A stretch of DNA of 64,000 nucleotides from contig NZ_JAODVR010000001.1 in assembly GCF_025399835.1 (NCBI RefSeq), positions 2,976,001 to 3,040,000 of the forward strand, written 5' to 3'. The translations under genes and the position numbers were made by a program. Position 1 is the stretch's first letter, and each line of letters begins with the position of its first letter. The notes beneath the pieces are model-generated. The model had not been told where the DNA came from. It did not search any database and was given only the letters and a program-made list of their open reading frames with translations. Below, piece by piece: positions 34,464 through 42,619 of this stretch. The stretch is from Haloarchaeobius sp. HME9146 (GTDB lineage: Archaea; Halobacteriota; Halobacteria; Halobacteriales; Natrialbaceae).

Positions 34464-35182
34464 TTGTTACCACCTCGGCCGGTTCGCCGAGACGCGATGT
34501 CACCGACCTTCCGGCCCGGCGGTGCGTCGCGCGAGACGGACTTCGGTCGGCCCGGGTGCTGGCGGCCACCGCCACCGAACGGGTGGTCGACGGCGTTCAT
34601 CGCCACGCCACGAACGTTCGGCCACTTGGTGCCGCGAGCCTTCATCTTGTGATACTTGTTCCCTGCCTTCACGAACGGCTTCTCCGTTCGGCCACCACCC
34701 GCGACCACACCGACCGTGGCGCGGCACTGCGGGTCGAGGCGCTTCATCTCGCCGCTGGGCAGCTGGACGACCGCAGCCTTGCGGTCGTGGGTGATGAGGT
34801 CGGCGCTCGTCCCGGACGCCCGGGCGAACTTGCCGCCGTCACCGGGCTGGCGCTCGATGTTGCACACCGGAACCCCTTCGGGGATCTCGGCGAGCGGGAG
34901 CGTGTTACCCGGTGCGATCTCGGCGGAGACACCGACCTGGATCTCGTCGCCCACGGTGATGCCCTCGGGCGCGAGCACGAGGCGCTGGTCGCCGTCCTCG
35001 AACTCGACGGCCACGACCGGTGCGGACCGGGCGGGGTCGTGTTCGATGTCGACGACGGTCCCGTTGACGACGTCCGATTCCTCAGGCGTCTTGTGCGAGA
35101 GCTCAGCCTTGTAGCGGTGCGAGGGGGCACGGAACGTCGGCCCACCGCGACCACGTCGCTGGCCCTGGATTCTTCGTCCCAT
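34460..35182 (-). CDS. rpl2: 50S ribosomal protein uL2
   Basis: 240 residues. [16 protein letters not shown] holds the conserved His near the peptidyl transferase centre. Two RNA-binding domains, basic Gly-rich ends. Between uL23 and uS19. Confidence 0.97.
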   Translation of the reverse strand: MGRRIQGQRRGRGGPTFRAPSHRYKAELSHKTPEESDVVNGTVVDIEHDPARSAPVVAVEFEDGDQRLVLAPEGITVGDEIQVGVSAEIAPGNTLPLAEIPEGVPVCNIERQPGDGGKFARASGTSADLITHDRKAAVVQLPSGEMKRLDPQCRATVGVVAGGGRTEKPFVKAGNKYHKMKARGTKWPNVRGVAMNAVDHPFGGGGRQHPGRPKSVSRDAPPGRKVGDIASRRTGRGGNK

Positions 35183-35184
35183 TC

Positions 35185-35436
35185 TTAGAACACCCCGATA
35201 CGAGAGGCGACTTCTTGTGCGTCGTCCTCCTCGGAGAGGCGGACGATGGCCTTCTTCTGGCCCTTCATCGTTACCTGCGTGTTGACGCTGACGACGGAGA
35301 CCTCGAACTGCTCCTCGACAGCCTCGCGGACGTCGGGCTTGGCAGCGTCGAGGTCGACGACGAACTGGAGCTTGTTCTCGAAGTCCATGTCGTTCATCGC
35401 CTTCTCCGTCACGAGCGGGTACTGGATGACGCTCAT
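35185..35436 (-). CDS. rpl23: 50S ribosomal protein uL23
   Basis: 83 residues; IQYPLVTEKAMNDMDFENKLQFVVD start and VNTQVTMKGQKKAIVRL core. Docking site for SRP at the tunnel exit. Overlaps uL4 by 4 nt. Confidence 0.97.
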   Translation of the reverse strand: MSVIQYPLVTEKAMNDMDFENKLQFVVDLDAAKPDVREAVEEQFEVSVVSVNTQVTMKGQKKAIVRLSEEDDAQEVASRIGVF

Positions 35437-36185
35437 CGGTCGGCCACCTCCGCGATGGCGGACTCGGTGAACACGGTCAGTCGACCGCCGTTCGCGCCGG
35501 GTGCGAGGTCTTCGACGTTCACGTTGGCTGCCGTCGCCACGTCGGCGCCGGCGAGGTTGCGTGCGGCCTTCGACGGGCCGGCCTCGCTGGAGGTCACGAA
35601 CAGGATGGACTTGGGCTGCTTGTACTTGCGACCACGGGTCGTCCCGCGACCGGCGCGTACGGTCTTGCCCTCGTCTGCGCGCTCGATGTCGGTGTCAGCA
35701 CCGACGGCCTCGAGGAAGCTGACGACCTCCTTGGTCTTCAGCAGCTCCTCGAAGTCGTCGCTGACGACGAGCGGCAGATTGAGGTCCTCGTCGAACGCGT
35801 GACCGCGCTCGGCGACGCGCTCGGCGTCGACGGTCGCGGCGAGTGCGCTCCGGAACGCGAGCTTGCGCTCCTTCTTGTTGATCTGCTCACCGAGGTCCTT
35901 CTCTTCCTTCGGCGGGTGTGCCTTGCGTCCACCAACGGTCTGGGGGACACGGACACCCTGGCCGTTCGAGCGCGGCACGTGTGCCATGCCGCGGCCCGAA
36001 CCCATCGATTCACCGGACGTACGCATGCCGGCGTAGTCGTCGGCACCGTACGGCTGTTTTCGGTTGGCCTGGGCGGCACGGACCGCACGCGTGATGAGGT
36101 CCGGACGGAAGGCCGTCTCGAAGACCTCGGGAAGGTCGAGCGTGTCGGCCTCGGAGCCGTCCAGGTCGTAGATTGTTGCCTGCAT
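35433..36185 (-). CDS. rpl4: 50S ribosomal protein uL4
   Basis: 250 residues, archaeal/eukaryal L4e form. The long tunnel loop around GMAHVPRSNGQGVRVPQTVGGRKAHPP is present. In some bacteria uL4 autoregulates its operon; nothing here shows that. Confidence 0.97.
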   Translation of the reverse strand: MQATIYDLDGSEADTLDLPEVFETAFRPDLITRAVRAAQANRKQPYGADDYAGMRTSGESMGSGRGMAHVPRSNGQGVRVPQTVGGRKAHPPKEEKDLGEQINKKERKLAFRSALAATVDAERVAERGHAFDEDLNLPLVVSDDFEELLKTKEVVSFLEAVGADTDIERADEGKTVRAGRGTTRGRKYKQPKSILFVTSSEAGPSKAARNLAGADVATAANVNVEDLAPGANGGRLTVFTESAIAEVADR

Positions 36186-36188
36186 GGT

Positions 36189-37214
36189 TTATCCCTGGTT
36201 CGATGCTGTGGAAACGAAGCGCACCTCGGGGTCGAGGCGCGGCTGGTCGTTCGGTCGGACGGCCGGACGGAAGCGCAGGAGGCGCTTGTCCGGACCCGGC
36301 AGCGAGCCCTTGACGAGCGTGAACGGACCGCCGACCTCGCCATAGTTGACGAAGCCGCCGTCGACGTTCACGTCGTCGACATCCTCACCGTCGCCGATGC
36401 GGATGACGCGCTTGTTGAGCTCGGTGCGCTGGTGGTAACCCATCTGACCCTGCTGGGGAACGGTCGAGCGAACGCGGCTCGGGTTCCACGGGCCGAGGTT
36501 ACCGATGCGACGCCGCCATCCTTGGCGGGCGTGCTTGCCCTTACGCTTCTGGACGCCCCAGCGCTTGACCGGGCCCTGGGTGCCCTTCCCCTTCGTGACG
36601 CCGGAAACGTCGGTGTACTCGCCGGCGCGGAAGGTGTCTTTCATCTCGTGCACGCCGCCGTCCTCGATGAGCTCGAGGCCGTAGTCGACGCGGTCCGCGA
36701 TGGAGCCACCGCCGATGCGGGTCTCCATCACGTCGGGCTTCTTCTTCGGCACCGACGGGACGTCGCTGGGGACGGTGTGCGTGATGGCACGAACGTCAGC
36801 GACCTTGCCTGCCTCGACGGCGTCGCGGAGTTCCTCCGCGTCGGCCTCGGGGCTGGGGTCCTCGGGGAGGTCCAGAACGCGGTCGAGTTCCTCGTGGAAC
36901 TCACCGGTCCAGACCTCGGTGAGGGGCTTCTTCCCGTACGGTGTGTCTTCGTACGCTCGCAGGGCCACCGCCCGCATGGGCGGGGTCTCCACGATGGTGA
37001 CGGGGACGGTCTCCTCCATCCCTTCTCGGGGGGAGTCGGACTCGTCGTTGATCATCACCACGTGGGTCATGCCGGCTTTGTAGCCAGCGAAACCCTGCAG
37101 CGTCGGCTGTCCGTCGTCGTCCGGCCACGAGTTGAAGCGCGGGACCTCGGAGGTCGCACGCTTGCGCGGGCCGAACCCGAGCGAGCCTTTGCGTGGTCTG
37201 CTAGGTTGTGGCAT
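36189..37214 (-). CDS. rpl3: 50S ribosomal protein uL3
   Basis: 341 residues, archaeal length. N-terminal PRKGSLGFGPRKRA and the central W/H finger (RWGVQKRKGKHARQGWRRRIGNLGPWNPSRVRSTVPQQGQMGYHQRTELNKR) reaching the peptidyl transferase centre are intact in order. Follows the SPOUT gene by 4 nt. Confidence 0.97.
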   Translation of the reverse strand: MPQPSRPRKGSLGFGPRKRATSEVPRFNSWPDDDGQPTLQGFAGYKAGMTHVVMINDESDSPREGMEETVPVTIVETPPMRAVALRAYEDTPYGKKPLTEVWTGEFHEELDRVLDLPEDPSPEADAEELRDAVEAGKVADVRAITHTVPSDVPSVPKKKPDVMETRIGGGSIADRVDYGLELIEDGGVHEMKDTFRAGEYTDVSGVTKGKGTQGPVKRWGVQKRKGKHARQGWRRRIGNLGPWNPSRVRSTVPQQGQMGYHQRTELNKRVIRIGDGEDVDDVNVDGGFVNYGEVGGPFTLVKGSLPGPDKRLLRFRPAVRPNDQPRLDPEVRFVSTASNQG

Positions 37215-37218
37215 TGTA

Positions 37219-38073
37219 TCACTCGTTGAGTGTCAGGCAGGCAAGCGTCGCGAACAGAGCTTCCTCCGTTCTCACGACCTTGCTGCCCTGGTGCGGAATC
37301 GAGTTCAGCCAAAGGTCGAACCCTCCGGCGTTGGGTTCGGTGGCGTCCTCGTGTCGAGCGGCCAGTTCGGCCACGTCGATTCCGAGTATTTCAGGCAGCC
37401 CTCGCCCCGGTGACCCGAACACGACGGTCATGCCGTCGCGCTGGATCTGCCCGGTCAGGTTCGCGAGTCGCCCCACGGTGAGTTCTTCACCGTGGCGCGA
37501 GGTCGCGATCCGGAGCCCCGCGTCGGGGCGGTCGAGCGCTGTCTGGAGGTCCGTGCGTTCGACGACCAGCCCACCGATGGGCTCGTCGACGAGTCGCGCA
37601 CGGACCGGACGTCGCGAAGATACCCTGACGATTACGCGTTCTCCCTCGTCTGGCACCGCCATATCGGGTGGTGCGACGAGCGAGATCGGGTGTTGCAGTC
37701 CGCAATTGACCCGGACGCGCCTGTCAGGTCCGACCTCGGTCACGATTCCCTGTCTTAACGACCCCGAACCGTCTGATTCGGAGCCGGTCTGTGGTGAGGC
37801 GCGGAGCGGCGGCAAGATACCGGCGTACTCCAGTTCGCTTCGATGCCCCCACGCCTCCTTTCGGAGGTAAGGGGGCGTCGTCGCGTATTCGAGTACGGTG
37901 CTTACGAACCCGCCACCCCATCTGGTCTCGCCGTCTTCGTCGGGGAAGACGACCAGCCTGTCTGCCCGGAACACCGTCGCCGCGCGGGCGACGTAGCCGA
38001 CCTTGCGAGTTGCCTCGCGTTTGTCTTCGGCTTCCCGGACGAGGGATGACGGCACGAGCACGCTGATGGTCAT
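37219..38073 (-). CDS. SPOUT-family putative RNA methyltransferase
   Basis: 284 residues. The N-terminal part has the trefoil-knot fold start (SVLVPSSLVREAEDKREATRKVGYVARAATVFRADRLVVF), an OB-like insertion (about 110-170) and a C-terminal knot with VVFGSPGRGLPEIL. It fits the archaeal COG2106 group, related to an RNA uridine methyltransferase family, which is regularly encoded just before rpl3. Target probably rRNA. First gene of the long block. Confidence 0.88.
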   Translation of the reverse strand: MTISVLVPSSLVREAEDKREATRKVGYVARAATVFRADRLVVFPDEDGETRWGGGFVSTVLEYATTPPYLRKEAWGHRSELEYAGILPPLRASPQTGSESDGSGSLRQGIVTEVGPDRRVRVNCGLQHPISLVAPPDMAVPDEGERVIVRVSSRRPVRARLVDEPIGGLVVERTDLQTALDRPDAGLRIATSRHGEELTVGRLANLTGQIQRDGMTVVFGSPGRGLPEILGIDVAELAARHEDATEPNAGGFDLWLNSIPHQGSKVVRTEEALFATLACLTLNE

Positions 38074-38112
38074 GCCGTGACGCTTCGACGCCTCGCCACT
38101 AGACTGTGCCGA

Positions 38113-38137
38113 ATTTATTCTGGCCCAATGTAAAAGG
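38113..38137 (-). promoter_or_regulatory. candidate promoter of the ribosomal block
   Basis: On the minus strand two AT-rich boxes, TTTTACATT and AGAATAAATTC, lie 40-65 nt before the SPOUT start at 38073. They are the only AT-rich stretches close to the first gene of a 25-gene block. Implies a short leader. Confidence 0.4.
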
Positions 38138-38310
38138 GTGCCGGATTGGATTTTGGGTTGTGACGGCGACTCACGCCCGAATGTGGGTGTTTAGCGTTCA
38201 CATGGTTGGAGCGTCATGCTCGCGTACGTGCGGGAATCAAGATAATACACCCCGTAACGCTGCGCAGTCTGGTGGTTTGTGTCTCCCACGGACCGTCCGA
38301 TTCAGAAGCC

Positions 38311-38316
38311 TTATAT
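38311..38316 (+). promoter_or_regulatory. TATA box of the first tRNA-Gly
   Basis: TTATAT 36-41 nt before the mature tRNA 5' end, leaving a short 5' leader for RNase P. Confidence 0.5.
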
Positions 38317-38345
38317 CACATCCAGCAGTTACGTTTGAATGCAGA

Positions 38346-38427
38346 CGAAGCGCACTGGTAGTGTAGTGGTATCACGTGACCTTGCCATGGTCACAACCTG
38401 GGTTCAAATCCCAGCCAGTGCATTTCT
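38346..38427 (+). repeat. 82-bp direct repeat, copy 1 (contains tRNA-Gly)
   Basis: Identical over 82 bp to 40298-40379, offset 1952 bp. Contains the whole tRNA-Gly plus 6 upstream and 5 downstream bases. Confidence 0.9.
38352..38422 (+). tRNA. tRNA-Gly (GCC), copy 1
   Basis: 71-nt cloverleaf: acceptor GCACTGG/CCAGTGC plus A, anticodon stem TGACC/GGTCA enclosing TTGCCAT, anticodon GCC, T-arm CTGGGTTCAAATCCCAG. The region behind it (38423-38677) shares GAGCGACCGCG..GCGTGTCGCGAGAAC with the tail of copy 2 but has only a weak T-arm copy near 38565-38575. Confidence 0.96.
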
Positions 38428-38677
38428 GCCGACGCAAATCGACGAGCGAAGCGAGTCGCATCTCTCGGTATACAACACCCAAGAGCGACCGCGTTTGCGT
38501 GTCGCGAGAACAGCTGTGGTGCGAACGCCAGGTCGTGGGTGCGTGACCGACGGCCTGTCATCCCCCAGCCATGCTTGATATTCTCTAACAATGAGAATCT
38601 GCACTGTCCATATTCTGCTAGAAGTCCTATTGTTACCTGGTCAACTGAGGCACAGTGACCAGAAAGGGGGAAGAAAA

Positions 38678-38986
38678 ATGATGAAACGTAGCCAACTGAC
38701 CAGAACCCCTGTCCTCGGACGGGTGATGCGAGGAGGAGCGTTGGTCCTCTTCGGAGTGATCGCCGTCGGCGTCATCGTGTTCGCTCCGCTGGCCGCGCTC
38801 GTGCTCGGCATCGGCATCCTCAGTCAACTCCCGTTGACCGAGGCTGTCATCTTCGTACTGGGCCTGGTCGTGTTCACGGTCGTGTACTGGGGGCTCGTCC
38901 GGGCCTCGGCGAGGAGCGGCCTCGCACGCTGGGACGAGCAGGAACCTGACGACGACATGGTCGAAGGAGAGTCGGTGGCGGGCTGA
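38678..38986 (+). CDS. small membrane protein
   Basis: 102 residues from the ATG at 38678, preceded by GGGGGAAG as ribosome site. Two hydrophobic helices (about 20-44 and 50-72) then an acidic tail. No family recognised. First of three small two-helix membrane genes lying between the two tRNA-Gly copies. The longer frame to 38591 is rejected. Confidence 0.6.
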   Translation: MMKRSQLTRTPVLGRVMRGGALVLFGVIAVGVIVFAPLAALVLGIGILSQLPLTEAVIFVLGLVVFTVVYWGLVRASARSGLARWDEQEPDDDMVEGESVAG

Positions 38987-39122
38987 ACGCTCCTCCCAAC
39001 ACGTCGCTCTTCGTGTACGTATTTCCCAGTCAGCACGTAGTCGGCCCACCTCGTGGTCCTATCCAACTCCTCGTTTCGCTTCGGTAACCGGTATCAACGA
39101 TTCTCACCTCTCTCTACGTGAT

Positions 39123-39422
39123 ATGAACGCTCTGTTCGCGGGGGGGTGGCGACCGTTCGTCAGGGACCTCCTGATAATCTTCACCGTCTTGGTTCTCGTC
39201 GGCGTCACCTTCGCGGGGTACAACACGCTCACGTTCTTCGCGGTGGTGGCTGCCAGGATGACACGCGATATGTTCTTCACGGGGGTCGGGGATGGCGTGG
39301 GGATGTACCTCCTCATCGGGGGGTTCCTGTTCATCGAGGCGCTGGTCGCCGCGACGGGAATCGCACTGGTCAAGCGTCGGTTGCGGCGGCTGTTTCGGTC
39401 GCCGCCGTCGTCGGCCGGGTAA
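39123..39422 (+). CDS. small membrane protein
   Basis: 99 residues with two helices (about 15-33 and 58-82) and a basic C-terminus (KRRLRRLFR), consistent with both ends inside. Function unknown; haloarchaeal-only on appearance. Confidence 0.6.
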   Translation: MNALFAGGWRPFVRDLLIIFTVLVLVGVTFAGYNTLTFFAVVAARMTRDMFFTGVGDGVGMYLLIGGFLFIEALVAATGIALVKRRLRRLFRSPPSSAG

Positions 39423-39476
39423 GTTGCACTGCATGCCAAGGTACTGGTTTTAGCGGTTGGGTGAGTACAGTGACGT

Positions 39477-39764
39477 ATGTACGAGACGCGCTCCCCGCCA
39501 CGTTCGTTCGCCGGGTCAGTCCTCCGGCTGACGGCTGTCCTGCTCGGGCTCGCCCTTCTGGTTCCCGCCACGTTCTTCGCGTGGTACTTCGGTATCGTCG
39601 CGGCCGACCTGCTCCAGCTCCACCTCGGCCTAGAGTACGGGCTGTGGTTCCACGTTGTCACGGGGGCAGTGTTCGTCCTCGAATCGGCGCTGCTCGCCAC
39701 GGTCGTGGTCGCGTTCTCCCGACTGGTGACCGACCTGGCGGACCGCCTGAAACCGACACGCTAA
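39477..39764 (+). CDS. small membrane protein
   Basis: 95 residues, two helices (about 15-40 and 55-80) with an amphipathic VTDLADRLK tail. Similar in size and plan to the previous gene but without clear sequence identity. Function unknown. Confidence 0.6.
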   Translation: MYETRSPPRSFAGSVLRLTAVLLGLALLVPATFFAWYFGIVAADLLQLHLGLEYGLWFHVVTGAVFVLESALLATVVVAFSRLVTDLADRLKPTR

Positions 39765-39801
39765 CGCAGCCCTTTTTTCAGCCACCCGAGTCGATACTGG
39801 C

Positions 39802-40230
39802 ATGTCCTGGCGTGAAATCAGACCGATCGCCCTGGGCCTCGTCTGGCGCGACGACGAGTTGTTGCTCCAGCGGTACGACGGCGAGGAGACGTTCTACCGA
39901 CCGCTCGGGGGTGGGCTCGAATTCGAAGAGCGGGCCCGCGACGCACTGGTCCGAGAGTTCCGTGAGGAACTCGACCGGGAGGTGACGCCCATCGAGCAAC
40001 TCGGCGTGCTCGAGAACGTCTTCACCTTCGAGGGAACTCCGGGCCACGAGGTGGTGTTCGTCTTCGAGGCCGAGTTCGCTGACGACGGCGCCTACGAGCA
40101 GGAGACGTTCGAAGGCCTCGAGGACGACGGCCCGGGGAGGTTCACCGCGAGCTGGGAACCCGTGTCGCAGTTCATCGACGGCGAGGCGACGCTCTATCCC
40201 GACGGACTCGTCGGCCTTCTCGACGACTGA
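39802..40230 (+). CDS. Nudix hydrolase
   Basis: 142 residues. Nudix box GGGLEFEERARDALVREFREELD (residues about 35-57) keeps the catalytic REFREEL core; the Gly after REEx is Asp. Hydrolyses nucleoside diphosphate-X compounds; the substrate is unreadable. A T6 run lies 24-29 nt before the ATG in the TATA position. Leaderless start likely. Confidence 0.88.
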   Translation: MSWREIRPIALGLVWRDDELLLQRYDGEETFYRPLGGGLEFEERARDALVREFREELDREVTPIEQLGVLENVFTFEGTPGHEVVFVFEAEFADDGAYEQETFEGLEDDGPGRFTASWEPVSQFIDGEATLYPDGLVGLLDD

Positions 40231-40297
40231 CCACCCCGCCCTCGCCGACTCATATCGCAGGGTATTAAACCGACCAGCACATCGGTTCAGGTGAAGT

Positions 40298-40379
40298 CGA
40301 AGCGCACTGGTAGTGTAGTGGTATCACGTGACCTTGCCATGGTCACAACCTGGGTTCAAATCCCAGCCAGTGCATTTCT
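40298..40379 (+). repeat. 82-bp direct repeat, copy 2 (contains tRNA-Gly)
   Basis: Second copy of the 38346-38427 repeat; together they bracket 1.87 kb of small genes. Confidence 0.9.
40304..40374 (+). tRNA. tRNA-Gly (GCC), copy 2
   Basis: Identical to the copy at 38352-38422 in all 71 nt. Confidence 0.96.
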
Positions 40380-40584
40380 CAGTATTCAACTACCACGAGC
40401 GACCGCGACAGCGTGTCGCGAGAACGTCGTGAATACTGGAAATCTCGACACTGGGATTTGAACCAGCGAGCAGTGCGCGGTTCGGAGCAGAGCGAGAACC
40501 GCGACGCGAACGGTGAAGCCGTGAGCGAACGCAGCCGAGCGGAGCGAGGTCGTGCGAGTGAGGTTCACAATCCCAGCCAGTGCA
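40373..40584 (+). repeat. tRNA-Gly 3'-tail composite element
   Basis: Inverted repeat CAGTATTCA/TGAATACTG (arms 40380-40388, 40430-40438) enclosing a 7-bp CGCGACA/TGTCGCG stem; inverted T-arm copy near 40449-40476; GAGCGAACGCAGCCGAGCGG-type linker; direct copy of the tRNA 3' end (16 identical nt, 40569-40584 versus 40359-40374, offset 210 bp). The rest of the 40375-40767 gap is AT-richer promoter sequence. Confidence 0.75.
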
Positions 40585-40736
40585 GTGCAGTTTCTAAATC
40601 CGGTTCCTCGCCAACACAGCACCGGCCACCACCATTTCTTGTTACCAATCGCGACACTCTCCAGAACAGACCTATAGGCCCGGTAACACCCTTTTGCAAG
40701 AGTTTCCGGATTTTCACATTCACTCCGGGGTGGGGC

Positions 40737-40744
40737 TTTTTATC
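40737..40744 (+). promoter_or_regulatory. TATA box of the 40768 gene
   Basis: TTTTTATC centred 27 nt before the ATG; leaderless. Confidence 0.55.
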
Positions 40745-40767
40745 GAACCCCGCGAGTCTGAAATACT

Positions 40768-41382
40768 ATGAAACTGCTCCAACGACTCACCGGACTTTTC
40801 GGAAGCAAAGACGGGAGCCAGTCGCCCGAGGCCGCGACGGAACAGACGGCGTCACCGACCTCGCCCACGGACGCGTCGGTCCCGCCGCAGTCGACACCGG
40901 ACTCACCGACTTCGGAACCGGCGGCACCGGCCGCCGGTGGCGCGACCGAGTCCGGGGGAGCTGTCGAGGAGGCGAAAGCCCCTGTCGAAGCCGAGGCTAC
41001 CGCGCCGGAGCCGGAGCCGGAACCCCGGGACCGGACGGAGGTGTTCCGCGAGCAGGCGGCGGCGTGCGTCGAGGACTGGCCGGCCGCAGAGCTCGATTAC
41101 TCGCTGGCGTCGCTGGAGCGACTCGACGACCTGGCCACCGAGTTGGCGACCGAGGGAGCCCGGGACAAGCAACTGGTGCTGTCGCTGGGGAGTTACTTCG
41201 GTGAAACGCTCCTGCGCGAGGCCGAGGGGGAGTGGCAGAAACCGGACAGTGGCGCGTGGGCAGTCGTCCTCACGGGCGAGGAGACCGACGTCACCCTGAA
41301 CGTCTTCCAGATCGCCGACAGTGCGCTCGCGGGGACGAGCCGGTTCGCGGCGACGTTCCGGTCGGTCGAACAGCGTCTGTGA
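40768..41382 (+). CDS. acidic protein with Pro/Ala/Thr linker, unknown function
   Basis: 204 residues. A short amphipathic N-terminus (MKLLQRLTGLFGSK), a low-complexity Ala/Pro/Ser/Thr/Glu linker (about 15-88), then a folded domain (about 90-204) with LVLSLGSYFGETLLREAEGEW and AWAVVLTGEETDVTLNVF. The latter resembles domains that measure or bind cell-surface components, but I cannot assign it. A leaderless promoter supports the start. Confidence 0.65.
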   Translation: MKLLQRLTGLFGSKDGSQSPEAATEQTASPTSPTDASVPPQSTPDSPTSEPAAPAAGGATESGGAVEEAKAPVEAEATAPEPEPEPRDRTEVFREQAAACVEDWPAAELDYSLASLERLDDLATELATEGARDKQLVLSLGSYFGETLLREAEGEWQKPDSGAWAVVLTGEETDVTLNVFQIADSALAGTSRFAATFRSVEQRL

Positions 41383-41436
41383 GACGGCACAGAACTGTAC
41401 GGAAGCTATTTATTCTCTTGTTCTAACATTTCCTGC

Positions 41437-41697
41437 ATGGAACTGAGCCCGCTGTACGGCGGCCTGTCGTTCGTCCGTGAATCCGTGCTCGTTCGCTGGG
41501 TCGTGCTCCCGCTGGTCGTCCTCGGAGCCGCCCTGTTCCCCGTCGGGCTGACCATGTCGCGGCTCTCCGGCTCGCAGGTCGCCGAGGTGGTGCTGTACTT
41601 CATGCTCCTCTCCGGCGGCGTGATGTGTGTGGGACTGTTCGCCGAGTACCTGCTGAAGCGGCTCCTCTCGTCCGACCAGGAGCGCGAGTACTACTGA
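41437..41697 (+). CDS. small two-helix membrane protein
   Basis: 86 residues; helices about 21-41 and 48-70, cytosolic tail KRLLSSDQEREYY. TATTTATT (41407-41414) lies 26 nt before the ATG. Unknown function. Confidence 0.65.
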   Translation: MELSPLYGGLSFVRESVLVRWVVLPLVVLGAALFPVGLTMSRLSGSQVAEVVLYFMLLSGGVMCVGLFAEYLLKRLLSSDQEREYY

Positions 41698-41794
41698 CGC
41701 GGACACCGCGTCGTCGGGCGGCTAGCCGGTCGCACGGGTGACACTGTGTCCCTCGGGCAACCTTTTTTTCACCCCCTCTCGAACAGCGGTAGAT

Positions 41795-42247
41795 ATGGAA
41801 CGCGCACTCGCCGTCATCCGCAACGATTCAGACCAGACCAAGTCCCTCATCCGAGAAGCCGGAGAGATCGCCGCCGGGACAGGGGCCGACCTCTACCTGC
41901 TCCACGTCCTTCCCGAGGAGGAGTACGAGGACATCATGTCGTCGCGACTGGAGAGCGACGGAAAGAGCTTCCCGCTCGACGAGGCCGAGATGGAGGCCGA
42001 ACACTTCGCGACACAGGTCGGCCACAAGTCGCTCGAGGGCCTCGACGTCGAGTACGAGGTACTCGGCACAGTCGGCCGCGAGGAGACCGCCATCCTCGAC
42101 GTGGCCGACGAGCGCGACTGCGACCACGTCTTCATCTCGGGGCGCAAGCGCTCGCCCAGCGGGAAGGCGCTGTTCGGTGACCTCACCCAGCGCATCCTGC
42201 TGAACTTCGAGGGACGGGTGACGGTCCAGCTCCACGAAGAGGAATGA
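41795..42247 (+). CDS. universal stress protein (UspA family)
   Basis: 150 residues from the ATG at 41795. UspA fold with the C-terminal SGRKRSPSGKALFGDLTQRILLNFEGRVTV, a near-complete nucleotide loop (G-x-R-x4-G-K). A T7 run is in the TATA position. It ends in a 4-nt overlap with the thiamine-binding gene, so they are co-translated. Confidence 0.9.
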   Translation: MERALAVIRNDSDQTKSLIREAGEIAAGTGADLYLLHVLPEEEYEDIMSSRLESDGKSFPLDEAEMEAEHFATQVGHKSLEGLDVEYEVLGTVGREETAILDVADERDCDHVFISGRKRSPSGKALFGDLTQRILLNFEGRVTVQLHEEE

Positions 42248-42561
42248 CGGTCGTCGCCTTCCTCTCGGTCGCACCAGTCATCGAGGGGAGCATGGCCAGT
42301 GAGGTCGCGAAGGCGGTCGCCGCCCTCGACGACTTCGACGTGACCTACGAGACGACCCCGATGGGGACGACCATCGAGGCAGCGGACGCGGCGACGGTGT
42401 TCGCCGCCGCCCAGGCCGCCCACGAGGCGGTCGATGGCGACCGCGTCTCGACGTTCCTGAAAATAGACGACAAGCGGACCAAGACCACGACGGCGGACCA
42501 GAAGGTCGAGGCGGTCGAGGGACACCTCGGGCGGCCAGCCCGGAGCGAGCCCGGGGAGTAG
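42244..42561 (+). CDS. MTH1187-family thiamine-binding protein
   Basis: 105 residues. VVAFLSVAPV start and the YETTPMGTTIEA motif match the MTH1187/YkoF-related family (DUF77), ferredoxin-like folds that bind thiamine or its pyrimidine part. Cytosolic. Coupled to the upstream usp. Binding rather than catalysis is expected. Confidence 0.88.
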   Translation: MTVVAFLSVAPVIEGSMASEVAKAVAALDDFDVTYETTPMGTTIEAADAATVFAAAQAAHEAVDGDRVSTFLKIDDKRTKTTTADQKVEAVEGHLGRPARSEPGE

Positions 42562-42619
42562 CGACGGTCGCTGAGCCGAGAACTGAAGCCCTTTATCCGG
42601 AGCCGCACAACCCTCGCGC

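Noticed and set aside
38339-38578. 79-residue frame over tRNA-Gly
   Set aside because: Starts before and runs through the tRNA gene; no protein signature.
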